Shown here: positions 23,859 to 35,558 of the stretch, one piece after another
Numbering within the stretch: the stretch's first letter is position 1
Layout: every line of letters begins with the position of its first letter
Source of the DNA: Cricetomys ansorgei
Taxonomy: Eukaryota; Chordata; Mammalia; Rodentia; Nesomyidae
DNA: 64,000 nucleotides
Reading direction: 5' to 3'
Assembly (NCBI GenBank): GCA_026225945.1
Contig: JAMJFZ010002307.1
Location: forward strand, 4,171,001 to 4,235,000
Notes under the pieces: model-generated
What the model was told of the DNA's origin: nothing
Database searches by the model: none
The model's input: only the letters and a program-made list of their open reading frames with translations
Made by a program: the position numbers and the translations under genes

Positions 23859-24694
23859 TTTTGTTTTGTTTTGGCTTTTTTTACTCTGTCTTCCCCGTCT
23901 TGCACATCCCCATCTCCCCTCTGGCCCATCTCCTTCCTGCCTCCAAATGGTCCCGTCTTCTACTTCACTACGTGAATTTGTCTCTACCTTTCAGGATTCA
24001 ACTCTTTCTCTGAAAGCTCCCATCAAAGCTAGCCTCCGTTTGCACTAAGCCTAGATTGCTGTCCCCCAGCTCTAATGGTGCCCCCTCCATCTTTATCAGT
24101 TACTCATTTATAGGAATCTATTCCTTTATACCTTCAGACTCTCCTGTCTTCACGGTCGTATGTGAATATCTCTTGCTATTGGAATGATTCCCCATTTCTA
24201 ACAAAGAGCATAGGAGACATGGTCAGCACTGTGAATCCTAGCTGTGGGTTGTGGTTAGCCTGCTGACTGATGTTTCTAATGCTTTTTATCACATTGTCCT
24301 AAAACCTGATTTTTTTCCTTTGTCATTCCCATGTATTTTTGTGTTCTTTCTTCCTCCATATCCTACCCAGACACATCCTTTCCTCACATCAGGGTCTCTC
24401 TGACTTTTCTCTCTTCTCTTTTCCTAAATGTGTCTCCCATCATTATCAGCTCTGTGAGATCATCCACTTCCAGTTCTTTCTGTGACTTGGAGACCCAGGA
24501 CACAGTGCTAAGATGTACATGCTGTGTCTGTTCCACTAAGGACTTGACTATTACCCTTGTCCCTTAGGCGATGTGTTGGTGTTTTCTGTGGATTCCAGAC
24601 CATAGATGGTAACTGCCTCATCACTGTGCCTGAAGTGAGAAGCAAATTACATTGGTATGAGAACATTATTTCCAGAATTTAAAGCTATAAGGTG

Positions 24695-24765
24695 TTTCTT
24701 CGTGGGTATTGAACGTGGGCCTCTGTGCTATGTCTGCTATGTGAGGCCTCTGTCCCTGAAGTGCA
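24695..24765 (-). mobile_element. Possible ID/B4-like fragment
   Basis: CGTGGGTATTGAACGTGGGC, CTCTGTGCTATGTCTGCTAT and GAGGCCTCTGTCCCTGAAG loosely follow the reverse of ID (..GGATTGAACCTGGG..CTAGGCAAGC..CCACTGAGC). Confidence 0.3.
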
Positions 24766-25043
24766 GTCTCATCCTCTAGAGCATCCCACACTCTCCCTTC
24801 CAGTGTGCCTGGAACTTCACCAGGCTCTCTCTGGGCAGCAAAGCTTTCAAACTCATGAATTTCTTCCGAGACTTTATCAAACATGAGAATTAACAAGCAA
24901 AAGGACAGAAAGTCATATGAATTTCTTTAGTTTCAAGGGATAATTTGTTTTACTAAGCATCTTTGTGAAGCCATTTTGCAGACAGTGTAACTAGACTGAA
25001 CACCTGGGACTGGAGCATAACCTCAGTTCCTTTCAATATATTT

Positions 25044-25160
25044 GGATGTGTGTGCAAGTGTACGTACATGTGTAAGTATGTATGTGTGGACTCAGCATGT
25101 GTCCGTGCATATGTGTATGTGTGCATGTGCACAGGTGTGTGTGTGTGTGTGTGTGTGTGG
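25044..25160. repeat. Imperfect TG-rich microsatellite
   Basis: TG dinucleotides with TACG, TATG and GCATG interruptions, ending in a pure (GT)n run at about 25134-25159. Confidence 0.9.
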
Positions 25161-25594
25161 TTTCTAGTTTCCGAACCATTTAGGGGGATATTCTACAAAC
25201 ATGTAGTAACATTCTACAATGCAATTTTATGTATCTTTCACTCTTGAGTTTTGCAACTCTCTATGAATGAAAGTTTAATCTTAAATAAGATTTACCTAAA
25301 ACTGAGCATCTACATCTTATTTTTACTGGGGGAAATATGATATTTACTTGGCCTCCTTTATGAACAGACTGTGCCAATGCCCTGTCTGCCCTTCACTGCA
25401 GTGCAGACTGTCATACTTTCTTCAGGTGACAGAAGGGAACAAATGAGGTAATGGCGACCACAGTACTTTGCAAATTGTAGTCTCCTTGGAAAAGCATCAG
25501 TTACCATCACGGTCTCGTCTTGGCTCATTAGGGAACCTCGCTCCTCAGGTACACTAGCAACACACTTTCCAGTGTTCCTTCCCCAGGATCCCTT

Positions 25595-25618
25595 GGGGGG
25601 CGGGGCAGGAGGGTTGGG
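25595..25618 (+). other. G-quadruplex-like motif
   Basis: Four G runs of lengths 6, 4, 3 and 3 with loops C, CAGGA and TT. The sequence fits the G3+N1-7 rule; formation is inferred, not shown. Confidence 0.6.
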
Positions 25619-26028
25619 ACATTAAGGATCTAGAATCAATAATACCAACAACACATGAGAAGATAAGAGACTCATAAACAGGTCACGGTTCTGATATTTA
25701 CTTGTATATTCACACAAATAAATATGCGGTTAGCCTCCTTCTTAGGTGAAAAATGAGTTCAAAATGAGAAAGACAATTTCTCCAAATTAATAATGGGTGA
25801 AGCCATGAATTATGACCTGTGTAAAATAGGAAGGGCAGTATGATATTCCATCTGTGAGTTTCTTGTGTTCCCACTGTAAATGTGAATATGGGCTAAAAAC
25901 AAATATTAAGATCTAAAGATTCGTAGTTGCCTAAAAGCTTACCATTCTCTTATATTCATTTGTCTTTTCTTTGGTTGTTTTCTCTTTACATTCTTTTTGT
26001 GTGCAAGAGCATGCCTGAGTGTATGTGT

Positions 26029-26030
<2 letters not shown>

Positions 26031-26071
<41 letters not shown>
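26031..26071. repeat. (TG)n microsatellite
   Basis: About 20 uninterrupted TG/GT dinucleotides following GTGTACG. Confidence 0.97.
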
Positions 26072-26072
<1 letters not shown>

Positions 26073-28440
26073 ATCTCTCAGGTCCACCGTATGCCTGTTT
26101 TTATGTACTGTCCATATCTCTCCCTGTTCATCTTCCTTAGACTGAGATTCCCTTATCTGCAGAACTGTTTTGCCTTAGTGAGCATGGGAGAGGTTATCAG
26201 TTGTGACGTTTTTGTTTGTAGCACTGAAAGATTTCCCCCGACTTCCCCAGAAAACCTTGGCTCCTGGTTTTATGAGGCCCCAGAGACACGGCATGGTCTC
26301 AGAATCTTGCCGTGTTACTTGTGGGAAGCAGTTCCTTGCTTTTCTATGTAAGAGTCGCAGACAATTCTCCTCTGATGAGAACCATTAAAATTAGGCGGTG
26401 AGCTTGGAAAAGTCTAGTTCATGACAGACCTCACTACATCGCCACCTCTACCCGGAGCATCATCCACAGTCCACCGGGAGTGGAGACAGGCAAGTTTTCA
26501 TACATTCTGTCCCCACGCCCCGTAGATCTGTGGCTGTGATGCCAACAAAATTCACCACTAACAGGATTGGATTGGGCATTGTGTTTATCTCTTTCTTTTA
26601 GTGAACACTGGCCTCTTTCAAAACTTGGAAATGTATATGGATTTTACTGTATGATACATCCATTATATAGTTGTGTCTGTCATGAACACGATTCATTGTA
26701 CTTGATGGCACGTTCTGCAGGACTGGTAGAATGTTCCAGAAAAGTATGCATCAGTTTGGTGTCCCTTTAATTCTCATCGCAAATGCATTCGTGTATACAA
26801 GTATAAATTCTCAAATAGTTGTGAAATCCCCTTCCTCTAGGTTACTGAAGTTTAGAGTTGCTGAAGTAGGTATTACATGCAGTTCAGTTTTGTCAGTGGC
26901 GTGTTCCAGTGTCACACGAAATCATTCTGAAAAGACAGACCCGAGGGTGTGGTATTTGGCCCTGTTAACATGGCCAGAGGCATTGCATGTTCAACATTTG
27001 AGTGTGCAGAGTAATTAAAAGTGCCTCTTCTCAGTAGCCCTGCGTCTCATTGTTTTAATAGAAAAGTTGAGACAGAGACTCAGAACCACCCTTAATACAG
27101 CAGCTTCCTAACTGTGCCTGTCATGGGGAAAATGATAAAGACTTGCAATTCCAACCCTCCCCCCCCAAAATCCCACAGCATCGTTCTCCTTGTGCGAGGA
27201 CCAGCACTCTGAAACTCTTGGTCTTCGCGCTGCATTTGATGAGGTGGGAGAGAGAAAGCAGCGAGCACATCAGGGAAAGCCTAAAGATACTTTAATTGGC
27301 AGAGGTTTGAGGTGCGTTTGTCTCCTTGTTCAGGGTCCCTTTGACAAAGTACAGCGCAAGGAGGCTTTGTGAGTGCTGTTCCCATGAAGGACAAACAAGG
27401 GGACTTTTCAATGGATCTCTTTAAAGTTTTGTTCCACACACTCCAGCTGCTGTCAGGGGCTGCGCCTCACGCACTGTGGCTCTGTGTTTAACTGTGCCGT
27501 CTGTCACTCGGAAATGTCTCTTACAGTTGAACAAGCTAGACCCTAAACCAGGGGTACCCCTTCTCAAAGGCACCCCTATATGGAAATCAATATTCATAAA
27601 ATAATGATAAAGAGAGAGAGAGAGCTTATTTTCCAAAGGTTGATACAAGACAATCCCCTTGTAGGCTGAAGAGTCTATTTTTCCAGGAAGGAGTGTTTGA
27701 ACGTTAGCAGACAGCCATGTCAGAAGCCTTGAAGTGATTCCTGTCCACTCACCCACCTTCTCAAATGCTACCCATCGTGGCAATTTAACATGATCTGTTT
27801 GAGTTCATTAAGGGTTACAGGAAATTTATATTGTCTTGAAAGACCTTCAGGTTTGGATCACAAAGGCTCAGGGATTGTCTGTGGGAATCCTCTTTACATG
27901 GTGGGGCCTTGAGCTGCAATCCAGGGTTGTGTCTATAACCACTTGAGTGACATGGTCTCTATCCCTATGGTCAATTAGAACTCACATTTTGGCTAATAAA
28001 ATATAGCCACTTTTAGGAATATCCTTAATCTTCATTTTTCCTCTGTAAAGCTAGAATTATGCTTTAAGTTGGATACTTGTGTCTTATTATAAAAAGACAA
28101 TATTGATTCCCGTTCATACATGTATGTGTCTACTGAGGGGACAGCATAGGTGAGACCCGAAAATTCCTTTTGTTTTCAGATAAGTGGGATACCTCTTTTT
28201 CCCCATCCTCAATTAAATCTGTCACTCCCAGACTTTCAGATTCAATGCACAGATCTCTCAGAAGGAGACTTGCTGACCCTGGCTGCATATTTATAAATAA
28301 TCACAAGGGGGAACACAGCAGCCCTTCTTGTTGATCATATATCATGGCTTTTGGGGGTATCATTTATTTAAGAGTGAAGAGCCAGCCACCTGTTTCTGAG
28401 GCCTCCCTTCCCTCACAAGGAAAGTCCCAGCCCTAGCTGA

Positions 28441-28690
28441 ATAGTAACACTGTAATCTGGGCAGCCTACGAGCATCACTCTGAAGCTGACTCCAGCCTGG
28501 CTGAGGAGTTTATGTGTTTGTGTGCCCGTGTGTGCTTTTCGCTCCCTTACCCCCGAAGCACTTGTCACAACCGTGCATATTAAAATTAATCAGACCTCCC
28601 AGGCCTGTGTGGCTGTGTGTTTAACACAGAGAAGTGGATATCAAGCATTTGCCCTAATTAAATAGGCCTGCTTAGTTTTGTTCTAGTGGA
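28441..28690. promoter_or_regulatory. Candidate conserved noncoding element
   Basis: Repeat-free 250 bp with higher complexity than its flanks. It carries clustered homeodomain-type cores (ATTAAAATTAAT near 28579-28590 and TAATTA at 28655-28660). It ends at the pyrimidine run before 28715. Conservation is suspected from composition only. Confidence 0.3.
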
Positions 28691-28714
28691 TGCTCGGTCT
28701 TTTTTTTCTAATAG

Positions 28715-28917
28715 GACTCTCTCATGAAGAAGGCACGGACAACACTGGAGGCATTGGAGAGCACCACTCAGAGCTGCCTCTGCCACCTGCTCCCAGGGTC
28801 CTGAGACCTCAAGGACTCCCCCAAGCCCCTTGTGCTCTGCCCTTGATGTTAAGGAGAAATATGGCCAGCTATGTGAGGAGAGCAGAGAGGCTGGGGCCAA
28901 GCAGAAGGAGCACATGA
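28715..28917 (+). other. Candidate cryptic or alternative terminal exon
   Basis: A run of eight T then CTAATAG (28700-28714) makes a credible 3' splice site. If the SOX5 exon (ending in one base of a codon) were spliced to 28715, the frame would stay open as GLSHEEGTDNTGG and onward to a TGA at 28915-28917, giving a tail of about 67 residues rich in Pro, Leu and Arg. The stretch is more GC-rich than its flanks. No AATAAA poly(A) signal was seen close downstream, and the peptide resembles nothing I know. It could equally be chance or conserved noncoding DNA, so this is a hypothesis only. Confidence 0.2.
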
Positions 28918-29100
28918 CCTGGAAACTTTGCTTTGATTAAGATGGCCCATCTCACTGCTGTTCAAGCTGGAGACCATCTTGTGCCTGTGCTCCTGCCTTT
29001 GAACCACATTTGGAAGCCGAAAGGAAAGCCTTGTTGAAATGCAGGATGGAGCTCTTTCCTGACTGTCTGGAATTTGAAAAGCAGCTCTTATTCACCTAGC

Positions 29101-29112
29101 TTTTTTTTTTTT

Positions 29113-29186
<74 letters not shown>

Positions 29187-29231
29187 TTCCTTCCTTCCTT
29201 CCTTCCTTCCTTCCTTCCTTCCTTCCTTCCT

Positions 29232-29267
<36 letters not shown>

Positions 29268-29269
29268 TA
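29101..29269. repeat. T-run plus (CTTT)n-(CCTT)n-(CTTT)n microsatellite
   Basis: Thirteen T, then CTTT units, a CCTT block and CTTT again, with the same three-part structure as the array at 14231. No SINE was recognised on its right side, so its origin is unclear. Confidence 0.97.
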
Positions 29270-30871
29270 CTTAATTCTTGCCCAAGTCAAAGGAAACAAT
29301 TCTTGATGGGATAATGGCATCAGTATCAATGCAGATGATTTTGGGTTCACCCTGACTGTTTCTAGACCGCACCAATTTTCATTCGTGTTAGACTTTTTCC
29401 GTAGAAAGGAAAAGCACAAGGCATTCAGAAAACAAACTTTTATGTAATGTTATACTGCAAACACTGTGAATGGCCCAGACACATAGGACATAGTCGTTTT
29501 CTTCTTTGTGGTTTTAATATGAAAAATGAAGGAAAGTGGACCAGAATGATGTCTCAGTTTGTGTATTTTAGTACCAATCTATGTATGTTATTGGGGATAT
29601 TTTGCACTTTAGATTGTACATGCAGAAAGTCTTAAAACATCTCAATTTGATATTAATTATGTGCATATATATGTAAACCAAACCATGAAGCCAGCATTTG
29701 AAACAATTTGAAAAGCAATGTAATAAATAGCTCCATGTTCAACAGTTTGGGGATATAGTACATTTCTAGATAGCCACTAAACATTTGTTAAAAGAGTACC
29801 CTACAACATAATTCATTTCTTCCTTAGCAAATACAGAGGGTCACATAATTAAAAGATTACAAAAAAAAAACATCTTAACTATTGCTTTCTCTCCCCCTGC
29901 TTCCTCCCACTGAGTTGTGACATGTCAAAACCCATGTAGCCATGAGCCCGTATCTTATTTTACATGTGGGTGTGTGAGAGTGGGGGTTGTGTGCGGTGTC
30001 TCTATGGTGCCAAGCAAGTGACAACCGTCTGGTACCTGACATCCCCCTCACCACTCTCCTGCTCAATCGGGCAGCTCTGGTTATTTATCAACACAATGCA
30101 GACTCTTCCGTGTGGGTGTGTATGAAATAGAAAGAAAAATCAAGGCCCTGAACAAGTAAATACATCTTTCATGATTTCTTTTGTTTGGCGTGTTTACCGT
30201 GTGCTATTCTTGGTCAATACAAGTTGTTTGACAGTTCTGAGGAAGGGCAAAGAAGCTTTATTGAACTTTCTCCTTTTGTTTTGTCTTTGTGGAGAAAGTT
30301 GCCATGTGTGATTTTCTTTTCAGAGCCACCCCTATGTAAAATCTCTCTCTGAGACTGGCCCTGCCATCAGTGCAACAAATGCACGAGACTATCAAAGTCA
30401 TTGACCCTTTCACCCTTCTTGGTTTGAAATAGAGAGTTAAGAAGGTAGAACACCAGAGCAAAACATGAAAACTTCATCATCAGAAGTGGATAAGAAGATA
30501 ATACACAAAGATGGTGGGTTTTTTTCTTCCCCTCTTCCAAGAAGCTTCAGTTGCAGGTGGACGTATGTAAGCATTGCTGAGATACTGAGCCCTGACTGAA
30601 GTTGAGTTTTAGTTTTAATCCACACATTAATATGGTATCAGGGTAGAACTTGATGCAAATTGTAATTGTGAAAGATGTCTGTAGCTTAGCAAGGGCACCT
30701 GTATCGGGCATCCTTGTACTGAAGCAGGACAGCACTCTTACACTGGTATTTAGTTTGCTAATGGGTAAGCGGTGGTGCATATTACAGATGAATTAAAGCC
30801 ACGTCAACATTCTTTCTTAGAGAAATTATGTAGTGCTTGTCAAGGCTTGCCCGAAATGTTTATTTATTTGT

Positions 30872-30930
30872 TTTTGGCACCCCGTGTGGGTGGTGGGTGC
30901 TCTGCCACTGCGCTGTAGCCCCCAGCTGTT
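30872..30930 (-). mobile_element. ID-like SINE fragment
   Basis: TTTTTGGCACCCCGTGTGGG and TGCTCTGCCACTGCGCTGTA followed by GCCCCCAGC match the reverse of the ID/B4 tRNA-like left end (TGGGGGTTATAGCTCAGTGG-type). Confidence 0.55.
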
Positions 30931-31759
30931 GGGTAGTTATATTCACCCTGAGTTATGGGGAAGACTTGAAAACAAACCACCCTAGCAGTGATCAAAATGC
31001 ACATTTTTTTTTTCCCTGCTGTAATTCTGCTTTCTTTCTGTGGCTATCTGGTTGATGCCATTGCTTCAGCACACCTGTCTCGCTTTGCCAGTGTGTCCGG
31101 GTCCCACATCTCCGTAGAGAAGTGCATCTAACTGGGAGGTAATATGGCAGCTATCCACATTACAGGAAGAAAAATAAATATCCAACTCAAAGGAATAATG
31201 GTGGGACATGGCCATGTCTGCCCTTGTTTGACTCCATGTTTCCTAACTTAGGCAGTCCTTGTTTTTCCTTTGCGCTACCGTCACCCTGCTCCTTGACTTG
31301 GCCAATTGTAGCTCATCAGGGTGATTAGGATACAAATCCCAAGTGAGGAGTCAACAGAACTGTGCCATTTTAGCCCCGCTCTTTCACTCAGGGAATTGTA
31401 GTTACAGATTCACAGAGAATGTGAATGTTGATGAGAGAGTGGCAGGTCTCAGGGTACTGAGTTTTGTCCTGTCAGGATTTCTCCTTTTCTTCATGACCTA
31501 AACGTATTTAAGCAAATATATTTATCAGTTTTAAGATCTGTTACATTATAAAGAGAATTCTACATTCTGTCTTTGGAAGGTGTCTGTGATTCTGAGCAGT
31601 GAGAAATATCTGTTTCATATTATTGAAGATTCAGTTTCAGAGATTCTTTCTCTTTGCTCTATATGTTTTTATATTAGTATTTATACTTTTGAGAAATAAT
31701 CTTGCCAACTCAGATCTCCACAATTTTTCTTAATGTATTAATATATATGTATACACAAA

Positions 31760-31784
31760 CATCATCATCATCATCATCATCATC
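31760..31784. repeat. (CAT)n microsatellite
   Basis: Eight consecutive ATC/CAT trinucleotides. Confidence 0.95.
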
Positions 31785-31829
31785 CTGTTACTCTAGATTT
31801 TAGAATAACCTATTTCATGCTGAATTTTT

Positions 31830-31996
31830 TATTACACTTATTTATTTTACAGGCGTGGGGAGACACCACAATGTTTATGTAGAGGTTGGCAGACTACTTA
31901 CAGGAGTTGATTCTCTCCTTCTACCGTATGGGTCCCAGAGGTTGAACTCAGACCCTGAGGCTGGGGGTGGCTGTCAGCCATCTTGCCAGCCCCACT
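31830..31996 (-). mobile_element. B3-type SINE
   Basis: TTACACTTATTTATTTTAC tail, GAGTTGATTCTCTCCTTCTA, CCGTATGGGTCCCAGAGGTT, GAACTCAGACCCTGAGGCTG and GCCATCTTGCCAGCCCC give a clear reverse B3. Confidence 0.9.
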
Positions 31997-32259
31997 CTGA
32001 TGAATCTGCAGAATCTTTGCTGGCATTGAGTTTTCTGAAGCAAGTGTACAAGATAGGAATTCTCACTTCCATTCTGTATTTTACTTTTTCCATTGTTTTT
32101 TGATTCTTTTGGAATCTTGTGTACATTCTTTTGTAAGGCCCAACATAGAGTCAGTACCCCTTTCTCTATGGCCTTAACCTCCATTCTTTAGTTCCCCACT
32201 TACACACTTTCATCTTTACACCAAGTATTCATGGAGGTCCTGATATATGACTGTTATTG

Positions 32260-32400
32260 TATGGGTTAGGCAGGAGACAGAAATGAAGAGACAGCCCCTG
32301 TCCTCAACCTGACTATGACCTTTCAAGAAAGAGACCAAGAATTTCAGATACTGAGAAAAGAGTGTGCAAAGAGGAAGCAAAGGGCTCTGTATGGAAGGTG
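32260..32400 (+). mobile_element. Possible ancient repeat remnant
   Basis: GAAATGAAGAGACAGCCCCT, GTCCTCAACCTGACTATGAC and GAGTGTGCAAAGAGGAAGC resemble the AGACAGTCCCTGCCCTCAAGGAGC motif of ancient mammalian repeats. Weak. Confidence 0.25.
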
Positions 32401-33287
32401 AGTGATTATACCTACTATCTGCTGTAGACTTACCATTTGACCAAATTCCTTCTGTGATTACTATTCACAATCACTAGACCTAATTTTCGTCTTTCGAGGT
32501 GGTCTGTCTCCTATGACCACTTCTGCCAGTTCCTTCTGGTACTTCTGCAAAAGTGACTACAACATCCACTCAACTCATCTCTCCTTAGCACATCTTCCTC
32601 TACTGTACTCCCATCCCCTCCCATCTGGGTGTATCAGGGTAATTGATTTCTCACAAGCTGCCTGAAGAAAACTTAGAGCTGAAAAGAAAAAGCAGATTCT
32701 TTCCCTTTTGTTCAGCAGCAAATAAGCTAGAGGTGTAACACTTTATTTTCCTTTATCCAGACATCTTTTGCTATACTTACTATGGTTGTAGAGAGAGGAT
32801 AGCATATATTACCATTGAACTTTTGTTTAATACCATCTGTTTGGAAAGGTTGCAACATATTGTAATAATAATGACAATAAGTAATACCTAAACAAAAGCT
32901 TATTCGGGGACTGGAAAATTCATGCTTTATATCATTTATTGATCCATAGTAAGAAATAAGAATATAGAGCCGTAATTGAAGTTGTCTACTCTGTAACTAG
33001 AACCTCAGTTTTAACAAATACTTCTTTAATTCTGACATACATACAGACAGGACAAATAATGTGTTCTGACATGCTCTTATCTCAGGCTGACTGAAAATTT
33101 GTGTACATAGTCTGCTGAAGAAAATGTAGTGGGAAACAGGCTGCAGGTTATGGGGGTCATACTTAATATTTCCTCAGGAATCAGGAGTGTGAGCCTCAGT
33201 GGGAATGGGATGTGGTACCTGTGCCATCCTATACGTTTTATCTCCCAGGGCTTCAGTAAAGTGGATGTGGTCAACCTGAAGCTTCAG

Positions 33288-33809
33288 TGAACTCACTTCC
33301 TATCTAAGTCTCCAGCCTAGTGAGTTCAATCTCATATTGGTCTCCAGTCTGGCGAATTCACTTCCTAAGTCTCCAGCCTGGTGAGGTCACTTCTGCTCTG
33401 TCTCTCCAGCCTGTGAAGACACTTCCTGTTTATTTCTCCATCCTAGTGAGTTCACTTCCTCTGTATCTATGAAGTTTCGTAATCTCACATCCTTTCTAAC
33501 TCTCCAATTTAGTAAATTCTCATCCTGTCTTACAATCTATCCTGGTAAACTCACTTCCTGTCTTAAGTCTCCAGCCTGATGAATTCACTTCCTGTCTGTC
33601 TCTCCCTCCTGATGAGTTCACTTCTAGTCTATCTCTCCAGTGTGATGAGCTCACTTCTTGTCCAAGTCTCCAGTCTGGCCAGCTCATTTCCTGTCTGTCT
33701 GTCCTGCCTGATGAGTTCACTTCCTGTCTAAGTCTCCAGCCTGGTGACCTCACTTCCAGTCTATCTCTCCATCCTAGTGACTTTACTTCCTGTCTGCCTC
33801 TCAGTTTTG
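33288..33809. repeat. 33-bp minisatellite, about 16 copies
   Basis: About sixteen tandem diverged copies of a 33-bp unit. A typical copy starts TGAGTTCACTTCCTGTCTAA and ends GTCTCCAGCCTGG. The right half (33540-33800) is the more regular. Units alternate between AAGTCTCC and GTCTCTCC variants. Because 33 is a multiple of 3, the minus strand reads as an 11-residue repeat in one open frame (33520-33888), which I regard as incidental. Confidence 0.93.
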
Positions 33810-35098
33810 TCCCCCAACTGTCATGTTTTTCTGGTTTATAAGTTCTTAAGTTGCAGTGATTTTCCTTTATCTCATAGCTTGCCGACAACTGTTGTTGAAT
33901 CTTGATATTAGTTAATATTTCAACCCTAACAGCAATTTTCTAAATTTCTGTCCTTTCTTAGACACCTGTCTTTCTTCCCCATTAGATTTTGACCTCTTAG
34001 ATCATGGATAGCAGATAGGGGCCACAAGCCCAGTAAAGTCTATGAGCAGAGAGTAATTTTTTTTTGCCTTCCATCTTGATTCTTAAAAATAGTAAAAGAC
34101 TAATTTTGATACATAAATAATATATGACCGTCATATTATGTCTATAAGGTTCCATTGGTCATTGGTTATTTTCGTTTCTTTATGTGTTTATGTTTTATGA
34201 TGAAGCTGGTAGAATTGATTAGTATAGTCTTCGAAGTCTAAATATTTGCTATCTTGATCTGTAACATGTCTCTGACAGCTGACCTGTAGACCTACAGAAA
34301 TGTAGGTATAGTCAGCCTATTACCCAGTATTCCTAGCACAGTGACTGTAGATTGAACAAGTTAATTAAACAGGAGGCTGGGTCTTTTCTATCCTACCTCA
34401 AGGCTGTGCACCCAGTGGCTATTGGTGATGATCCTAGTAGATGTCCCCTGCATAAAATATGAAGAGCCAAGACTTGGTGCTGATGTTTGCTTTATTATTC
34501 TATGGATTATCTTAGGTTGGTGTTTCATTTTCCTTTATTTGAAAATTAAATAATGACAATAGTTTTTATGCTACTGTTAGTTTATTTTTCATGGGGGTGA
34601 GTGAAGAAATTTCCTTTCACACCAAAGAGGGAGTCTAAAGAAACCATTTTGTTTACATTAGAAATTGTTGGCTAAGCAGTGAGTTTGTTGGGACTGAGAA
34701 GAACACAGCTGAAGGGTTAGCAGAAGCATCATTGAAAAGTCACATTCCAGCCGCATCACTGGGACTGAGTCATCCTTCCCCCACATGTATCTTCTAGCAT
34801 CCTCCCCAAAGCGTGTGTGTCCCAGGTTGGCCAAACACATATGGCACCAAGGTGAGGAGGTGGTTCCTCCTCCCATCAGATGGTGTTAACAACTCCATTA
34901 TCATCATTGTAGATGCCATGGCTTTGCTTACTTCCTTTCTAAGACAAGGGCAAAAGTATTCTACAGGTCGCCATGGCTAGGGTCATGGCTAACACAAATT
35001 AGATAACCTTATCACACAAGGTCTCTGCAGTCATTAAATTCTGGATGCTACAACAATATCTCAAGTTAATACTCACACACAAAGAGAGAGAGGAATTT

Positions 35099-35185
35099 TG
35101 CATGGTGATACATACTGTAATCCCAGTATTTTAGAGTGAAGGCAAAAGTATTTTAGAATTTGTGTCAGCCTTGATAAGATGAACT
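35099..35185 (+). mobile_element. Degraded B1-type SINE
   Basis: TGCATGGTGATACATACTGT, AATCCCAGTATTTTAGAGTG and AAGGCAAAAGTATTTTAGAA follow the 5' half of B1. The 3' half is not recognisable. Confidence 0.6.
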
Positions 35186-35536
35186 CAAGAAAGAACTTCA
35201 AGTAAATGCCATTTTAGTCTCCCTACTTCAGACTTTGGGGTCCCACTGTGTTACACCTTCTTTTCCCTGGCTTTCTCCAGATATCTCTCTGAGTATCCAC
35301 ATGGACATCTCTGTGCCAGAGGAGGAAGTTACTATTTACTGTGCACTGCTTCAAGGTCTGTCTTGAGTTCTTTCCTGGATCAGCTGACTACTAGAACATA
35401 TATGAAGGAAAAAGACTGGTTTTAGTGAGATGATAACATGTTACATGTATACTATTTTTCAATCCCAGAGACCTACATGTCAAGGAAAAAAATCAATGTT
35501 ATTCTACTAACAAAGGATTTCTTGTTTTATTTCGTA

Positions 35537-35558
35537 CTTGTCAAGCATACTTGACAAG
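35537..35558. other. Short perfect inverted repeat
   Basis: CTTGTCAAG (35537-35545) and its exact reverse complement CTTGACAAG (35550-35558) flank the 4-nt loop CATA. No T-run or other terminator context applies in a eukaryotic intron. Confidence 0.85.

Noticed and set aside
28835..29094. Coiled-coil-like frames (VKEKYGQLCEESREAGAKQK; HLEAERKALLKCRMELF) suggesting a processed pseudogene
   Set aside because: The pieces are in different frames, no parent gene is recognised, and there is no sense poly(A) tail or flanking duplication.
33520..33888. 122-codon minus-strand frame encoding 11-residue repeats
   Set aside because: It is the 33-bp minisatellite read in frame; the unit length alone explains the openness.
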